Source: Sipunculus nudus (taxonomy: Eukaryota; Annelida; Sipuncula; Golfingiida; Sipunculidae). Taken from it: 64,000 bases of DNA. Shown here in pieces: positions 35,691 through 47,548 of the stretch. Position 1 is the stretch's first letter, and every line of letters begins with the position of its first letter. A program made the translations under genes and the position numbers. The notes under the pieces were generated by a model. It had not been told where the DNA came from. It did no database searches and saw nothing but the letters and a program-made list of their open reading frames with translations. Location: positions 97,956,330 to 98,020,329 of the forward strand of contig CM049307.1 in NCBI GenBank assembly GCA_026874595.1, read 5' to 3'.

Positions 35691-36551
35691 TAAAGCAGTT
35701 GCAATGGACCTCGAACGGAGTGTCCAAAAACTAGTTCAAAGGGACTGAAACCGAAGGACTCTTGAAAGGATTCTCTGACAGAAAACAGCAATAGGTGGAT
35801 TCCTTCATCCGAATCTTTCTGTGTGTCATAGCAATAAGTCCTGATCATGTTTTTTAATGTCTGGTGAAAACGCTCGAAGGCGCCCTGACTCTCAGGATGG
35901 TATGGCGAAGAGCTGTACTGTTTTATACCTAGCTCAAGCGTAACTTGTTTGAATAAGCCAGACATAAAATTAGACCCTTAATAAGATTGGACGGATTTTG
36001 GTAATGCAAAAAATGTAAAAAAAACTTGGTCAGAGCTTTGACAACACTTTTGGCATTAATTTTGCGCAATGGTATAGCCTCAGGGAACCTGGTAGATGCG
36101 CACATAATTGTCAGCAAGCATTCATGACCAAATTTTGTTTTGGGCAGTGATCGAACACAATCAACAATAATCCTACTGAATGGTTCCTCGAAAGCAGGAA
36201 TAGGCCTTAGTGGGGCCTTAGGAGGATTCTGATACATCAGGTGGTCGCTATTTACGCATAAGCACTCCATTTTGATATAGAAATTAACTGGGTTCTGTTA
36301 CAGTTCATCTTTAGAAACTGCCCTGGGAAACAAACATGAAATATAAGGGTCCTTATGCTTTTCCGCGATAAGTTCTTACCTTGAGAATGCTGCATCCTGT
36401 ACGGGCGAGTGATTAGACGAGTCACAAGAGACTCCCAGAGTGTTATTATCTGGACCATTATCCTCATGTGTGCTTTTCTTGGCCATAGATCTAGCACATG
36501 AAGGATACAAGCCTGGAATTTACTGACTTTCCGGATCAGTGTCCTGATCAA
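35690..36551 (-). pseudogene. Integrase of the Gmr1-like element
   Basis: The minus frames show 'KAPLRPIPAFEEPFSRIIVD' with the first catalytic Asp, 'CASTRFPEAIPLR', a damaged second-Asp region, and after a frameshift 'SPYHPESQGAFERFHQTLKN' with the catalytic Glu (GAFERF), then 'ESFGFSPFELVFGHSVRGPL'. It lies upstream of the reverse transcriptase on the coding strand, the reverse of the usual Ty3/gypsy order. Confidence 0.88.
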
Positions 36552-36559
36552 GTGACGGG

Positions 36560-36910
36560 TTTTCTGTCACTATTGGTACAGGCTGTAGTTTGTCACCTGC
36601 AACATCATTGCCTAGTAGCAACAGAATTCCCTAAAAGGGTAAAGTAGTTCTTATGCCCACAGGAATATTCCTAGAAATCAAATCTGATACAAAACCATCA
36701 TGTATGAATTGCTCAAATAACTCCATTTCAGAGTCAAGAGAGGAATCTACTACCTCAACCTCATCAAACAAGAACTGACATTGACAGTGTCAGTCATAAA
36801 CTGTTTAAGAGTCATCTAAGGAATCTGCTGACATCCTTTTTATCATCAAACTCCTCATGGGAGTGAATAGAGGAATTTTCCTCAGCAGAAACAAACTTTT
36901 GTTTGTAATA
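36560..36910 (-). pseudogene. Protease C-terminal region of the Gmr1-like element
   Basis: The minus frame reads 'FVSDLISRNIPVGIRTTLP' and 'GILLLLGNDVAG', the conserved stretch found after the aspartic protease in related fish elements. The active-site region further upstream is not readable. Confidence 0.55.
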
Positions 36911-37179
36911 AGAGACCCTGGCCTTATTTAGAGAATACTCCTCGCAGAAGTCTTGAGCTAGCCTTATTTAATTCCTCGTAGGAATCAACTGAAGTTTTTT
37001 TTCCCCGCAAGCTACGGATTCTTCCTTGGATTCAGACGGCATTGGGCCTCCGTAGCATCAAACTCTTTATCGGAGCCAATAAAGGAGTTGTAACCCTTAT
37101 CTACATGAAAAGAGCCTGGCTCTTGTACTATACTATGCATAGATTTTGAAACAAACCCAGAAGGTTTCTATTTGGTTTA

Positions 37180-38328
37180 TTCGCAGGTTTCCAGCAGTCA
37201 GATATTAGATGACCTTCCTTCTTGCAGTAATGACAGATTTTCTTTGAAAATGACTGGTCTTTGTTGGACTAAGACACAGTGGACGTGGACTGAGATGTTG
37301 CATAGACTTTGCTGAACTATCAGGACTACTCGTACTGGGTGACTGCGCTTTAAACTTCTTTTGACCATACTGATTTACATTCTTGTTTGTGAATGACTGG
37401 TTTGATTTGCTAGTAAAGGACATTTTGTGTGTCAATGAATAATCATCAGCTAATTGAGCAGGAATGTCAAGTGTTTCAGGAATTTTTTCATCGGGAAAAG
37501 TTCTAACATCTGCGTTAATGCAGCGCTTAAATTCTTCAAGCAAAATCAACTGGCGCAAATTGTCATAATCTTTCATTACATTTTTAGAACTTCACCGGCG
37601 ATCAAACAACTGCTCTTTTGTCCTAGCAAATTCGACGTAGGTCTGTTCTTTGCGTTTTTTTCCCAATTTCTAAATTTCTGGCGGTAAGCCTCTGGAACCA
37701 ACTCATAACCTTTCAGGATTAACCGTTTAACCAGGTCATAGTCTGCAGCAGCATCTACTGAAAGCTCTGTATAAATTTCTCTGGCCTTGCCAGTCAATAC
37801 ACTTTGTAACAGCATATTCTAATTTTCCTTAGGCCATTTTAAATTTTCAGCTACCTTCTCAAAGTGTAAGAAATATTTATCAATCTCTTTTTCTTGAAAA
37901 GTTGGGAAAAGTCTAATGTGTTAAGTAACATCAAAACTGTGAGTTGGGGCAGCACGTAGACTATATTCTAGTTTAAGTCTTTCTAATTCCAGTCGTTTTA
38001 ACTCAATTTCTTTGCTTTTCTAGTCTTTCTCTTTCTAACCTTTCTTTCCTCTCTTTTAATGTTAGCTCATGTTGCATTTTTCAACTTTTTTAAATTTTAA
38101 TTGCATAGCAAGACTGTCATTTTTTATGTTCCAACTACAGTCTCTTCAATTTAACCTTTGCTAATAAGATCTTGCATGATTTTAGCAATGATATCAGGCT
38201 TTCTCAAAGCTTTTTTTCACACTTAGCCCTAAGTGTTGTCCCAAACGCAACAACTTTTCTTTTGACAACTGTTCAAGTTGATCAGGGTCGGGATCGTCAA
38301 CAAATGACTCAGGTTTGAAATCTGCCAT
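37180..38328 (-). pseudogene. Gag of the Gmr1-like element
   Basis: Starts with ATG at 38328 (MADFKPESFVDDPDPDQLEQ, then LSKEKLLRLGQHLG). It contains a capsid-like block 'LVPEAYRQKFRNWEK' near 37690 and 'LLEEFKRCINADVR' near 37540, and ends in a zinc knuckle C-x2-C-x4-H-x4-C (about 37190-37235) in a shifted frame. The capsid block resembles the SCAN-like gag of this element class. Several frameshifts and stops break it. Confidence 0.8.
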
Positions 38329-38540
38329 GTTAAGATGTCAAAACAATAATAAAAATACACTGAGAAAAATCCTGTAAGCAATGTAAAGATGTCATGTTAA
38401 GATGTCAAAACAATAACAAAAAGCCACTGAGATAAATCCTGTAAACAATATACTGTAAACAATATGTAATATTGTAAACAAAGTATAATAAAACAATGTG
38501 TCCAGGTCAAGACCTAATAAATTTAAAAAACAATTAAGCA

Positions 38541-38555
38541 ACCCGGACGAGCCCC
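38541..38555 (-). other. Primer binding site, tRNA-Pro-like
   Basis: On the minus strand GGGGCTCGTCCGGGT lies 8 bases inside the 5' LTR. It matches the complement of the 3' end of tRNA-Pro, as used by murine leukaemia virus and many gypsy elements, apart from the CCA-pairing bases. Confidence 0.7.
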
Positions 38556-38563
38556 TAATTTTA

Positions 38564-39337
38564 TGTTACGGAACCTAATATAAACAGATCACGTATGCGT
38601 GATGAACACACATTCTGTAACGGAGATTAAAAAAATCAGATTCTGTAACACTAGCCAGCGTGAAATGTCTAGGGGAATGAATAAAGAAGTCAGTGATTTT
38701 TGTTCACAAATATATAACTATAATTTATTTTTAAAACAACCCTAACACTAAACCAATAGAATTATACAGTAAAACAGCGGTATAACAACACCTTAATACA
38801 ATGATACAGAAAATAATGTGTACAAAACCTGGATGCCAACACCGTCACAAGGATAAGTTCTTTAAATGTATACTCTCGAAGAATGACAGTCCAGTGTAAA
38901 GCTCTTGCAACAACCCAGAAAGCCAACTGAAATCCAAATACATAAAATCCAGGATAAAGTCTTAGAAAATGTATAATTGCCGCATTCGTCGAATAAGGTC
39001 CTAGAAACTGACACACGCTTCTGCGTCGCTGGAATCTGCTCTGCTCTCTCCCGTTCTAAAAACAGCCCCTTTATATACCTTCACACCTCAAGCCGAGGAT
39101 TTTCCACTTCTCGAAAAGTCTTCAGGATCCTACACAACACAGTAAGCACGCGTTTCAGGAATTCTATAGAAAAACAGCGCTGTGTGTATCTCTACATACC
39201 AGGGTCATCACGTGACCTCGGCCAGGCGTGAAAACCCCCAGCCAGCATGACAACGAGAGTTCAACCAGTACGGATTAAACATAAAGTGCAACAACAACAC
39301 GAGTTACGCCCGTGTAAAAAAAGGAGCACCTATGACA
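38564..39337 (-). repeat. 5' LTR of the Gmr1-like element
   Basis: 774 bp, starting TGTTACGGAACCTAATATAA and ending GGAGCACCTATGACA on the + strand. Contains a short insertion near 39155-39180 compared with the other LTR. Confidence 0.9.

Positions 39338-39340
<3 letters not shown>

Positions 39341-39382
<42 letters not shown>
39341..39382. repeat. (TA)n microsatellite, right of the Gmr1-like element
   Basis: About 42 bases of perfect TA abutting the LTR element. Confidence 0.95.
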
Positions 39383-39383
<1 letters not shown>

Positions 39384-40000
39384 GTGTTTATGTGTTATTA
39401 TTGTGTAAATTTTCTCTGATTTACATTTAATCCTCAATTTTCTTCAACTTATGTTTAAGTAACATGCTTAGCATTAGAATCATTATCCCTTGCTATGATT
39501 GTTTTTATCTGTATATATCACCGTGCATCAAATAAAATAAGAGCAATTTAAAAACGTACAATACATAAAATTAATGTATATGCTCTATATGTTGAATAAT
39601 TAACATAAGATATTTTTTTTATTTTCAAATCGTACAAAACCACTGTGTCACCACTTATGTCCAGCCGCAGTCATCCCCACCCAGCACATTCTTTGAATAA
39701 ATGTTGTCATATTATCTACAGAGATTGTGACTTTGAATATGTCACCCTTAAAATCAAATCCAAACCTTAATATTGTCCTTTGTTTATAATATAACATTTA
39801 CTGTCCGGTTTTCTGTGTGAGTAATAACTGGTTTAATTAAATATTTGAACAAATATAGGCAAAAACATATTATGATGAATTTAACCTGAATAGAAACTAC
39901 AATTTTTATTTATTTTTATTTATGTTTTAATAAATGAACCTGACCTCTTGATTCTGTCCACCGCACCTTTAATTATTTGCAATAAAACGACATTTTACAG
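39383..40000. other. Intron-like AT-rich sequence ending in a splice acceptor
   Basis: No repeat or exon recognised. The last bases, CATTTTACAG, form the acceptor of the lectin-domain exon. Confidence 0.5.
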
Positions 40001-40210
40001 AGTTAACTTGTCCTGATGGATTCGGATACACACTCGACACCGGAGTGAATGCATCATGTTACAAGTTCGTACTTGACGCGAGATGGACATGGGCTGACGC
40101 ACGTAACCACTGTATGAGTCTGGGTGGAGACCTGGTAGGTATAGAAACCGAAGAGGAAATGGATCATCTCATGAGTGTAGTGAAGAATGAAACAAGCTTG
40201 CAGGGACAAT
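40001..40210 (+). CDS. C-type lectin domain exon 1 of 2
   Basis: The acceptor CATTTTACAG and a consensus donor (CAAT|GTAAGT) bound 210 bases, phase 1 at both ends. Joined to a stalk exon the split codon gives Glu, then LTCPDGFGYTLDTGVNASCY, 'KFVLDARWTWADARNHC' and 'MSLGGDLVGIETEEEMDHLM'. This is the N-terminal half of a long-form C-type lectin domain: the extra N-terminal disulphide pair (Cys4, Cys20), the Cys38 that pairs with the last Cys, the W-x-W-ADAR-x-HC helix and the GG-LVGI-E-EEE segment. Two N-glycosylation sites occur (NAS, NET). It is clearly coding and unbroken. Confidence 0.92.
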
Positions 40211-41392
40211 GTAAGTAAAACAATAGTCAACAATACTGATAAAGACATTTCGGAAATCAATAATTGCGATATTTCTTAAAACTTTCTGTTGCTTTTGTGG
40301 AAATTTCATTGATCGTCGTGATTACCTGTGTTTCCGATCCTACTTGTGTGCACCCATAAGAAATAATTATTATATTTGGTCAATTTTTCTGGAAAAAAAA
40401 CGTCGAGTATAATGACTATTAATGCCGAAAGAAGTAAAAACGATAACTGTGAGCCATGCCGATGGGGAGGATATGACAAGGGGTCCCACGCCAGCATTGT
40501 AGAAAACATTTTTTTTCTAATTTCAACGTTTGTATCACATGTCTCATCACTAGACATTGACCGAACATTGCACCCCCCTCAACACATACACACTCCATAG
40601 GCCCTTATATTGGAACCGCAACCGTACAATATGTGTACCGGCTGATGGGGTGTGGCGTGAAAGGTCGTCCCATTATTGCGTTGTTGGAAATTTCTAAATT
40701 TTCTAATCAAAATACAAGCAAATGATGAAGCAAATTGAGAATTAAATAACAGGAAATAGAATCGCTTCAAAAAGCAACATGATCTTAAATTAGTTTCCTA
40801 AAAATATATAAATGATAAAACTTTAATATTTTAATTTAGGCGGTTAACGGCTGAGTACCTCAGTATCGTGTACCTTGGAATCGTCATATTGTCAATAATT
40901 TTTCATTTATTATTAATTATATTCATTAATAATTTCCTAAACACTGCATGTTACTAATATTTCATTAAATTGCCGACACTTTTCTTTTCTTTTTTTAATG
41001 TTTTACTCATTGCTATGACAGTTATTTAACGACACAATCACATTCATTTAACCAGTGATTCTCCAGGCAAATTATGCCTATTTGCAATCATGCAGGTAAA
41101 TCCACATCTTCCTGTTATTAGATCGATTTAATCCATCCTTTTTATTGTATTTTTTATGTTATTATTTATAAAACAAATCATGAATTTTGTACATCTATAA
41201 TAAATTAGTTGGAGAGTACAAAATGGAATATATGATAAGAATGAATCATTAAATGAAGTCTAATTTTATTTTATTATGTTTATTCACAAAAGACATTATG
41301 AAAAACAAATAATCCTATACACATGGGGCCGGACATATTTGAGATTGGAGGGGGTTAGGTTAAATGGCTTTCAATTCAGCCTTGCGACCACT

Positions 41393-41474
<82 letters not shown>

Positions 41475-43587
41475 GGAAACACGCTGAACATAACCGTGGC
41501 CTTATCTGTATCTGTATCATAGAAAATCAATAAGTAAACAAGTATTTGGCTATAGATTTGTTCGGTGATAAATGCAATATTTTCCCATCGGTTCATGTCA
41601 TGGTAGCCATTTTGTTAAAGTAGCGGTAATAAATGTAATATATCAGTATAAAATGAATATAAAAAGTTATCTCCTGTTTTGATTCTTTAAAATTTATAAA
41701 AATTATAAGGGTGAAAAGGGCTGGTTACTCAAGCACCTCGCATGTCAACTATGACCTGACATTTAAAAAATTGATTTCACATGTTCGTTAACCTGAAACA
41801 GGCGTTGAATGTCGACAATCTGATACCACATATAAGAGGATACTCATGTATTTATCCAAATAAAGTTGAATACAGATAACCCTGAAAAAACAAGATGGGT
41901 AGATTATCAAAAGCTGCTTACATTAAGTTAGACGTGTACTTATAAACGGCACAGAACAGCAGTCAATCCTTGTCGAGTTGTTGTCACTGGTTCTTCCGTT
42001 TTATTGCGTAAAATAAAACTCGAATTTGCTGACAGACGCAGGGGGTTTAACACGCATTTTTGTATTCGGTCGCATATTCGGTCTAAGCTTTAACCAATAG
42101 AAAAATAATGATCTTCTCTTGAAAGTAAAACCAAAAAATACATCCATGAAAAATAGCAATAAAAATTATAATAATGATAATATTAATAATACATTAATAA
42201 AAATACTACTGATTCTCCTACTACTAGGAATACTAATACTGACATAATATTTAAACCATCAAATGTATAATAGCAATGTAGATCGTACTAGCAACATGAT
42301 CAAGATCTAGTAGTAGTAAAGCGACCCAGTTAGTTTTGCTGCACCCATTATTAATGCAGCATGAAAGGTTCAGTAGATTTCTATTCAAATTTAGCAATAT
42401 TTTGCTAAGTTTAAACGAACAACTTCAGGTTAGAGTTTTTTCTTTCAAATTTGTTGTAAGCTGCGAAATGAGGAAAATCTGTAAAACTATAAATGTTTTA
42501 CTATTTCTATTTTCCTGAGAAATTACTTTACTTTGTTTTGCTCACACATAATGTTTGTCGGCCCTGAGAGTTCATCCAAACGTGTTTATTTATTTATCAT
42601 TTATCAAAACATGTTCTTCAGGTATGTTTATAATAATACAAGAAGTTGTTTTATACCATCTTTACTCTGCCTATACATGAGCTTTTGCAGAGTAGTTTAG
42701 TGAAATAATCTGTAATATTGAAGGAACCATTTAATACCGTTGCATCACTTGTTGCTGGGAAGGGGGGGGGGGGGTATATTTGCAGGAAATGAGAGGAAGT
42801 ATGAACCTTAGACTAAATATGGAGTGTACATTTGTAGAAGTTAAAAATTATAATTTTGAGCGGGAAACACTTAGCATTATAGAGGCCCATCCCCGCTATT
42901 TTCGATCAAACCAAACAAAAAAAGATCCTGTTTGGTTTCAACTGTATCATCTGCCTTACCTCATGGATTTTGTAGTTTGCAGTGTATTATCAACTATATG
43001 GTCAAGATCATGTTATCTTAATTAAGATATAACATCTCGTGTCAGTTTCAAGTGATGATATTTTAAACTGACTTCTCTGTCAAGTTGCTGATGTCACTGT
43101 ATGATACCTGCTGTTCAGTACGACATAATCATGTACAAACGATATGAAATACACTTCTCTCCCAAGTTTCAACCTATATGAGAATCACGTTATGCATTGC
43201 ATATTTTACAATTTTTTTAAACATCGGATTCTTTAACATTATTACTACCATTACTCTTACTTATTAATTTTTATTGATGTTTAATATTATAGATTATTAT
43301 TAATTTAAACATAACTCATATACTGATCAAACAAAGAAGATTGTTATTAATATGCTTGAGGATAGGTGTGTGTAGTACATAGTGTTAGGTAAGTCATTCC
43401 CCCTTCCAACACACACATACAAAGTTCATGATAAATATTACATACACTTCTTCCTATTTGACCAATGGTGAGCGCACCGTTATCCCTCGACTTAAATAGA
43501 AATGTTAAATTTATATTTTTGTCAGTTTATTAGTATAATGTTATATGGGAGTAATTGCCAAAACAAGCGATCTATTGATATCTTCAG
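40211..43587. other. Intron between the two lectin-domain exons
   Basis: 3.4 kb of AT-rich sequence with a 76-bp (TA)n tract and a poly-G run (42762-42774). No extra exon with matching phase is evident. Confidence 0.7.
41397..41472. repeat. (TA)n microsatellite
   Basis: 76 bases of perfect TA dinucleotides within the intron of the lectin domain. Confidence 0.95.
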
Positions 43588-43805
43588 GGTTTTGGAGTTC
43601 CGGTACCGACGAAGACGTAGAAGGGGAGTGGAAGTGGGCATCAACCGGAGCCTGGGTAGACAGCAGCCTGCCTGGTGCTTACAGCGTGAGGGAAGACAAC
43701 ACGACGAACTGTTTAGGTATAAACTGGGACCCCCCATACAGCGAATGGGATAGTGGTAAATGTGCGCTTGGCATCCTCCCACTTTGCGAAGCAGCACTTG
43801 GTTAG
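43588..43805 (+). CDS. C-type lectin domain exon 2 of 2, probably the last exon
   Basis: The acceptor TATCTTCAG opens a frame that completes a Trp codon with the previous exon and reads FWSSGTDEDVEGEWKWASTG, then 'AWVDSSLPGAYSVREDNTTN', 'CLGINWDPPYSEWDSGKC' and 'ALGILPLCEAALG'. The VEGEWKW core and the three C-terminal cysteines are all in place. The calcium/sugar motif EPN or QPD is replaced by PGAYSV and WND by WDS, so classical calcium-dependent sugar binding is unlikely. After the final Leu the bases GGTTAGT can be read as a Gly codon plus stop at 43803-43805 or as a GTTAGT donor after 43800. An AATAAA at 43939 favours termination here. Confidence 0.9.
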
Positions 43806-43938
43806 TTATATACTTATCAATCAAACGTTTCCAGTGAATATTCTTGTAATGTCTGGGGGTCTTTTCCCTTCTCACTTGATGTTTTTTTTCATAAACATAT
43901 CTCCTTGGTGGGTTTTACCGTACACAAATAATGAGTAG

Positions 43939-43944
43939 AATAAA
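43939..43944 (+). promoter_or_regulatory. Possible polyadenylation signal of the lectin-like gene
   Basis: AATAAA lies 134 bases after the candidate stop codon. The A-rich context makes a chance match likely. Confidence 0.3.
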
Positions 43945-44047
43945 AAAAAACAAAAACAAAGCCTTAAGTTTTGAAAGCAAGATTGATCTCTGGTTACTGG
44001 TCCAGTACGTTTAACAAGCAAAAAAATGTCAAAGTGTTTTCAAGTAA

Positions 44048-44056
44048 ATATATATG

Positions 44057-44127
<71 letters not shown>
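44048..44127. repeat. (TA)n microsatellite
   Basis: About 80 bases, nearly perfect TA. Confidence 0.95.
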
Positions 44128-44130
<3 letters not shown>

Positions 44131-47100
44131 AAACTGAAGCGAAATAAATAAAACCAATATCTACTTGTTCCTATAAAACGTGGGCGTTTTACTTATTTGA
44201 ATTCTATATAACTTTAGTCCCACAAATATTGTTTCATATATCCCCTATCTATTATGCTTTACAATATTAAATTGCTCATGGTGTTAATATTTGTTGTACT
44301 TGTACTATTTGTAAGATATATATCACTGTGTTTGTCGGTTTATCAAAATACCATGTCGTCAAATATATATATTGCTCGTACATATGTCAGGACATTAGAA
44401 TATCATTTCTTTACTTTTGCACCATTATATCGTGCAGGCGTCATGGACTTCAAAATATAAAAAAGGGGGGGGGGGAGGGGGTGTCCTATAGTGAGATCGC
44501 GAAGGGCAGACAGAGAGAGCATTGGAGATGATGTGCCCCTCTTATGGTGTAGAAACGTTCAATATATTTAAACTGTAATTCTGCAGTTATGTATTTTGCT
44601 TGAGCGTTTATTGTAACATTTTACAGGATTCAGGTTGAAAATGGGGTTATCAGTCCCTGGATTGTTAAAATATTTTACTGATTATATATAGGTGTGGAAA
44701 GTGCATGTATTGCGAATTAATGCTATATAAATATGAAGAACCATTGCCTTTCTGAAAAAAAGAAACTGTGGAATCCGAACTTTACTCATACATAAATATA
44801 ACTATTTTTCTTTCTTGTTAAGCTTAAAAGCATGCACTGCACTGCGTATGCTTCTGTGTGACATGCACCAAATCTTAACGCCTGTATGTTTTTCACAAAT
44901 TCGAACGAGATGCACCAATACAGCATAAAATGTAAGACGTTTTTGTTTTCTTATTACTGGTTGTAGAAATCCCTGTGAATGATGTATGGAAAGTTATGGA
45001 TGCGGAAATGAAAATTAACCCAGACAATTAAATAGCTTAGTCTTGATGAGAGAGCTCAGATATTGCGGATTCCTCAGGCAACACCTGCACCGACGTCCAG
45101 ATCACCCCCAAAATTAAGTTAACCAATGGCCAACCATGTCACATTAACTCATTAAAAATTATTGAATAAATTGTGTGATATTGAAAAAAAACTTGAAACA
45201 ACCCAAGAAAATGCCTACGTTAACCATCCTTCCAAAAAAAACAGCTCAATAATTTAGTTAAGAAATTTGGCAGATCCAGGGTAAGACGTGGCCTGGATTT
45301 AAGGCGATGACTTTGGAGCTGAAGGTCCTCAGGCCGGTGGCTCAATGACGATATGGAGAATTCTGATTATAGAACATCAGAGATTTGTTCTAATATCTTA
45401 ACGACAGGTTATAACTTCTGGATCATTTCTAACCCCGTACGAACCCGAAATCCATCAGGCTGGTTAATAACATATCATTCCTATTATATGAATACCTGCA
45501 TCCTCGTGTAATAGGAAGTGCCAACAACAGGTCATGGACCTATCTTTAAAAAACATATTAAATATATGTTGTGACGTACTAACAATTTTGTACAGGGCTG
45601 TCTTTGATTGAATTGTGGTGAATACCGAGTTGTGACGTTTGGGAGGGGACTGCCTGAAAACCGCCGCCCGTCGAGCTCCCTCCATTCAACAATGTTTAAC
45701 ACCTAAATAAGACACATTGACAGCGTTCAGTCATTAATAAAGTTATGTCTGTCTGAATGGTTACAATGATATATAGTGTATCTCTCCCGGCTGCTCGGGA
45801 CCTTCTTATGACGTCATTGTCATTTCTCTCATATTGCACCAACCTTCCATGATGATGATGTCACCATGACGACGTGACCATGACAAAGTATTTTCCCACA
45901 TGCTCATGGCAGTTCACAAGCACATTACTTTCCCTTCTATAAAATAATCAAAAACTGTTCTTAAATGATTTAATAAAACTTAGCCAGAGAGTGGTTTATA
46001 AGATAAGGGAGAAGTATTTAAATTCAGAGGCGTATTGAGATATTCTTGAGGTTTTAAACAGATAAAAGGGACAAGTTTGGCTGGATGCATAGATCTAAAT
46101 TTAAATTACAAATATAAATCTTACTGCTCCGTCACAAAAGTTTTTTTTTAACTTTTGTTCATGGCCGACTTTTCCACAACAAATTCACCAAAGTCAATAT
46201 AAAATTTAGTATTCGAAGTGCTAAAAAGTAATTTTCTGCTGTATGACTGTCAAAATTGTAGTCCCCGTTTCTCACGGTATTTGCCCCCTTCAGTCTTCAA
46301 GATAGCATTTTCTCATTCCTTTGATACATTCTCTTAATTTTTGCATATCACGTCGCATGAAATTGTTTAAGATTAAAATATCACATAGAAAGATGGTTAC
46401 CTCCACCATATTTGATAAGCTTATCACAATTTACGACATAACAGATCATTACGTCACATTCCTTATGTCATAACGTCATATTACACCGTCGCATTTCATG
46501 ACATATTAACCCGGAATTTCCCATTATGTTATGACGATCATCTTAACACATCACATTTTTACGACATAACAATTCCTCGCATAATTTTAAAAAAATATAT
46601 ATATATTTCACAGAAGGATAATGATCAGACATTAAAAAGGATTGTTTCCATTTGATATAAATATAACATAAACCTAAGACCTAAGAAAGTGAAATAAATT
46701 AAATGAAACAATTATTTACCTCATTCATATTGATTATCAGTAGGTTTTTGGCGTCATCTCTCATAATTCAGGTATACATGGTATAGAATGCAGAACTGTA
46801 TACACGTGAAATAATCTTTACATCAAGATTAGTAAATTTGGATATCGAAGCGTCTATAAATTTCCGTATTTTTTAAAACAATCCATACTGTCTTATCCTT
46901 TAAAGTCATTTTTATATATCATATGAAAATATGGATCCCATGTATTTTGTGTCAATTTATAAGCGTCGAAAGGTGGAGGGCAAGTAGACGTACCCCCCCC
47001 CCCCCCCCCGGCCCGTTTCACGCATTCACTTTTTATCCAGGGGGGATAACACATTTAGTCACGTTTAGAGAATGCTTAAACATTCCGCCTGTAACCTTTT

Positions 47101-47359
47101 TCATTGGTATTTTCATATTGTTTCTTGAACAACCCATTCTATTTCATTTAAGATAACATAGTGTTTCTATGATAGAGAAATATTGTTTTAACTATAAAAA
47201 TTATGTTAAGGTTTACTGAAATCGCTCCTTCTTCGGGGGTTGGGGGTGATAGCCCTCCCCCTTCGCATACCTTTTACCTCCAGTTACGCTGTGAGAAATC
47301 CTGGCGGGAACCCTGATATAGGCTATATATACACGGTGTATCTAATTAGCTTCTAATGA
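44128..47359. other. Unassigned sequence
   Basis: No gene could be supported. It holds poly-G (44465-44481) and poly-C (46993-47009) runs. A + frame near 45045-45115 ('LDERAQILRIPQATPAPTS') reads coding-like but is isolated. A region at 46430-46570 is rich in ACGACATAAC and its inverse GTTATGACG. Confidence 0.4.
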
Positions 47360-47364
47360 TCAAT

Positions 47365-47548
47365 ATGTCACATATACGGGATTAAGATAAAATGCGTCGT
47401 CTTTGTACAACTCCTTAAGCCTTTGTATATAATCAGGGCTTTCTGGAAACGTGGGGATAAGCATCAGAGACGTGCAATTCTCTCTCGGACACTCGGTTTT
47501 TTGTGTACTAGGGTCCGAACAGACGCGCCGAATGTCTGGACAGAATAA
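47365..47548 (-). CDS. Candidate minus-strand terminal exon, unknown protein
   Basis: On the minus strand a TTTATTCTGTCCAG acceptor leads into a phase-1 frame reading IRRVCSDPSTQKTECPRENC, then 'TSLMLIPTFPESPDYIQRLK' and 'ELYKDDAFYLNPVYVTY' before a stop at 47365. Cysteine spacing and amino-acid composition look like real coding sequence. The frame is also open upstream to a Met at 47578, so it could be part of a longer exon. No family is recognised. It could equally be a fragment of a decayed element. Confidence 0.35.

Larger units (their letters stand above)
33019..39337 (-). mobile_element. Gmr1-like Ty3/gypsy LTR retrotransposon, full length, inactive
   Basis: LTRs of 764 and 774 bp start TG and end CA. 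The element is read on the minus strand. A primer binding site and a polypurine tract lie just inside the LTRs. Minus-strand coding order is gag with a zinc knuckle, a protease-like end, integrase, reverse transcriptase and RNase H. Integrase before reverse transcriptase is the order of the Gmr1 group, described as Ty3/gypsy elements with a Ty1/copia-like domain order. Frameshifts, stops and a deletion in RNase H make it inactive. The flanks are ATAT (33015-33018) and ATAC (39338-39341), compatible with a mutated 4-bp target duplication in a TA tract. It sits antisense in an intron of the lectin-like gene. Confidence 0.85.

Noticed and set aside
45805-45890. TGACGTCA-type sites as a CRE enhancer cluster
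   Set aside because: Short palindromes in a stretch with no nearby supported gene start. Chance occurrence cannot be excluded.
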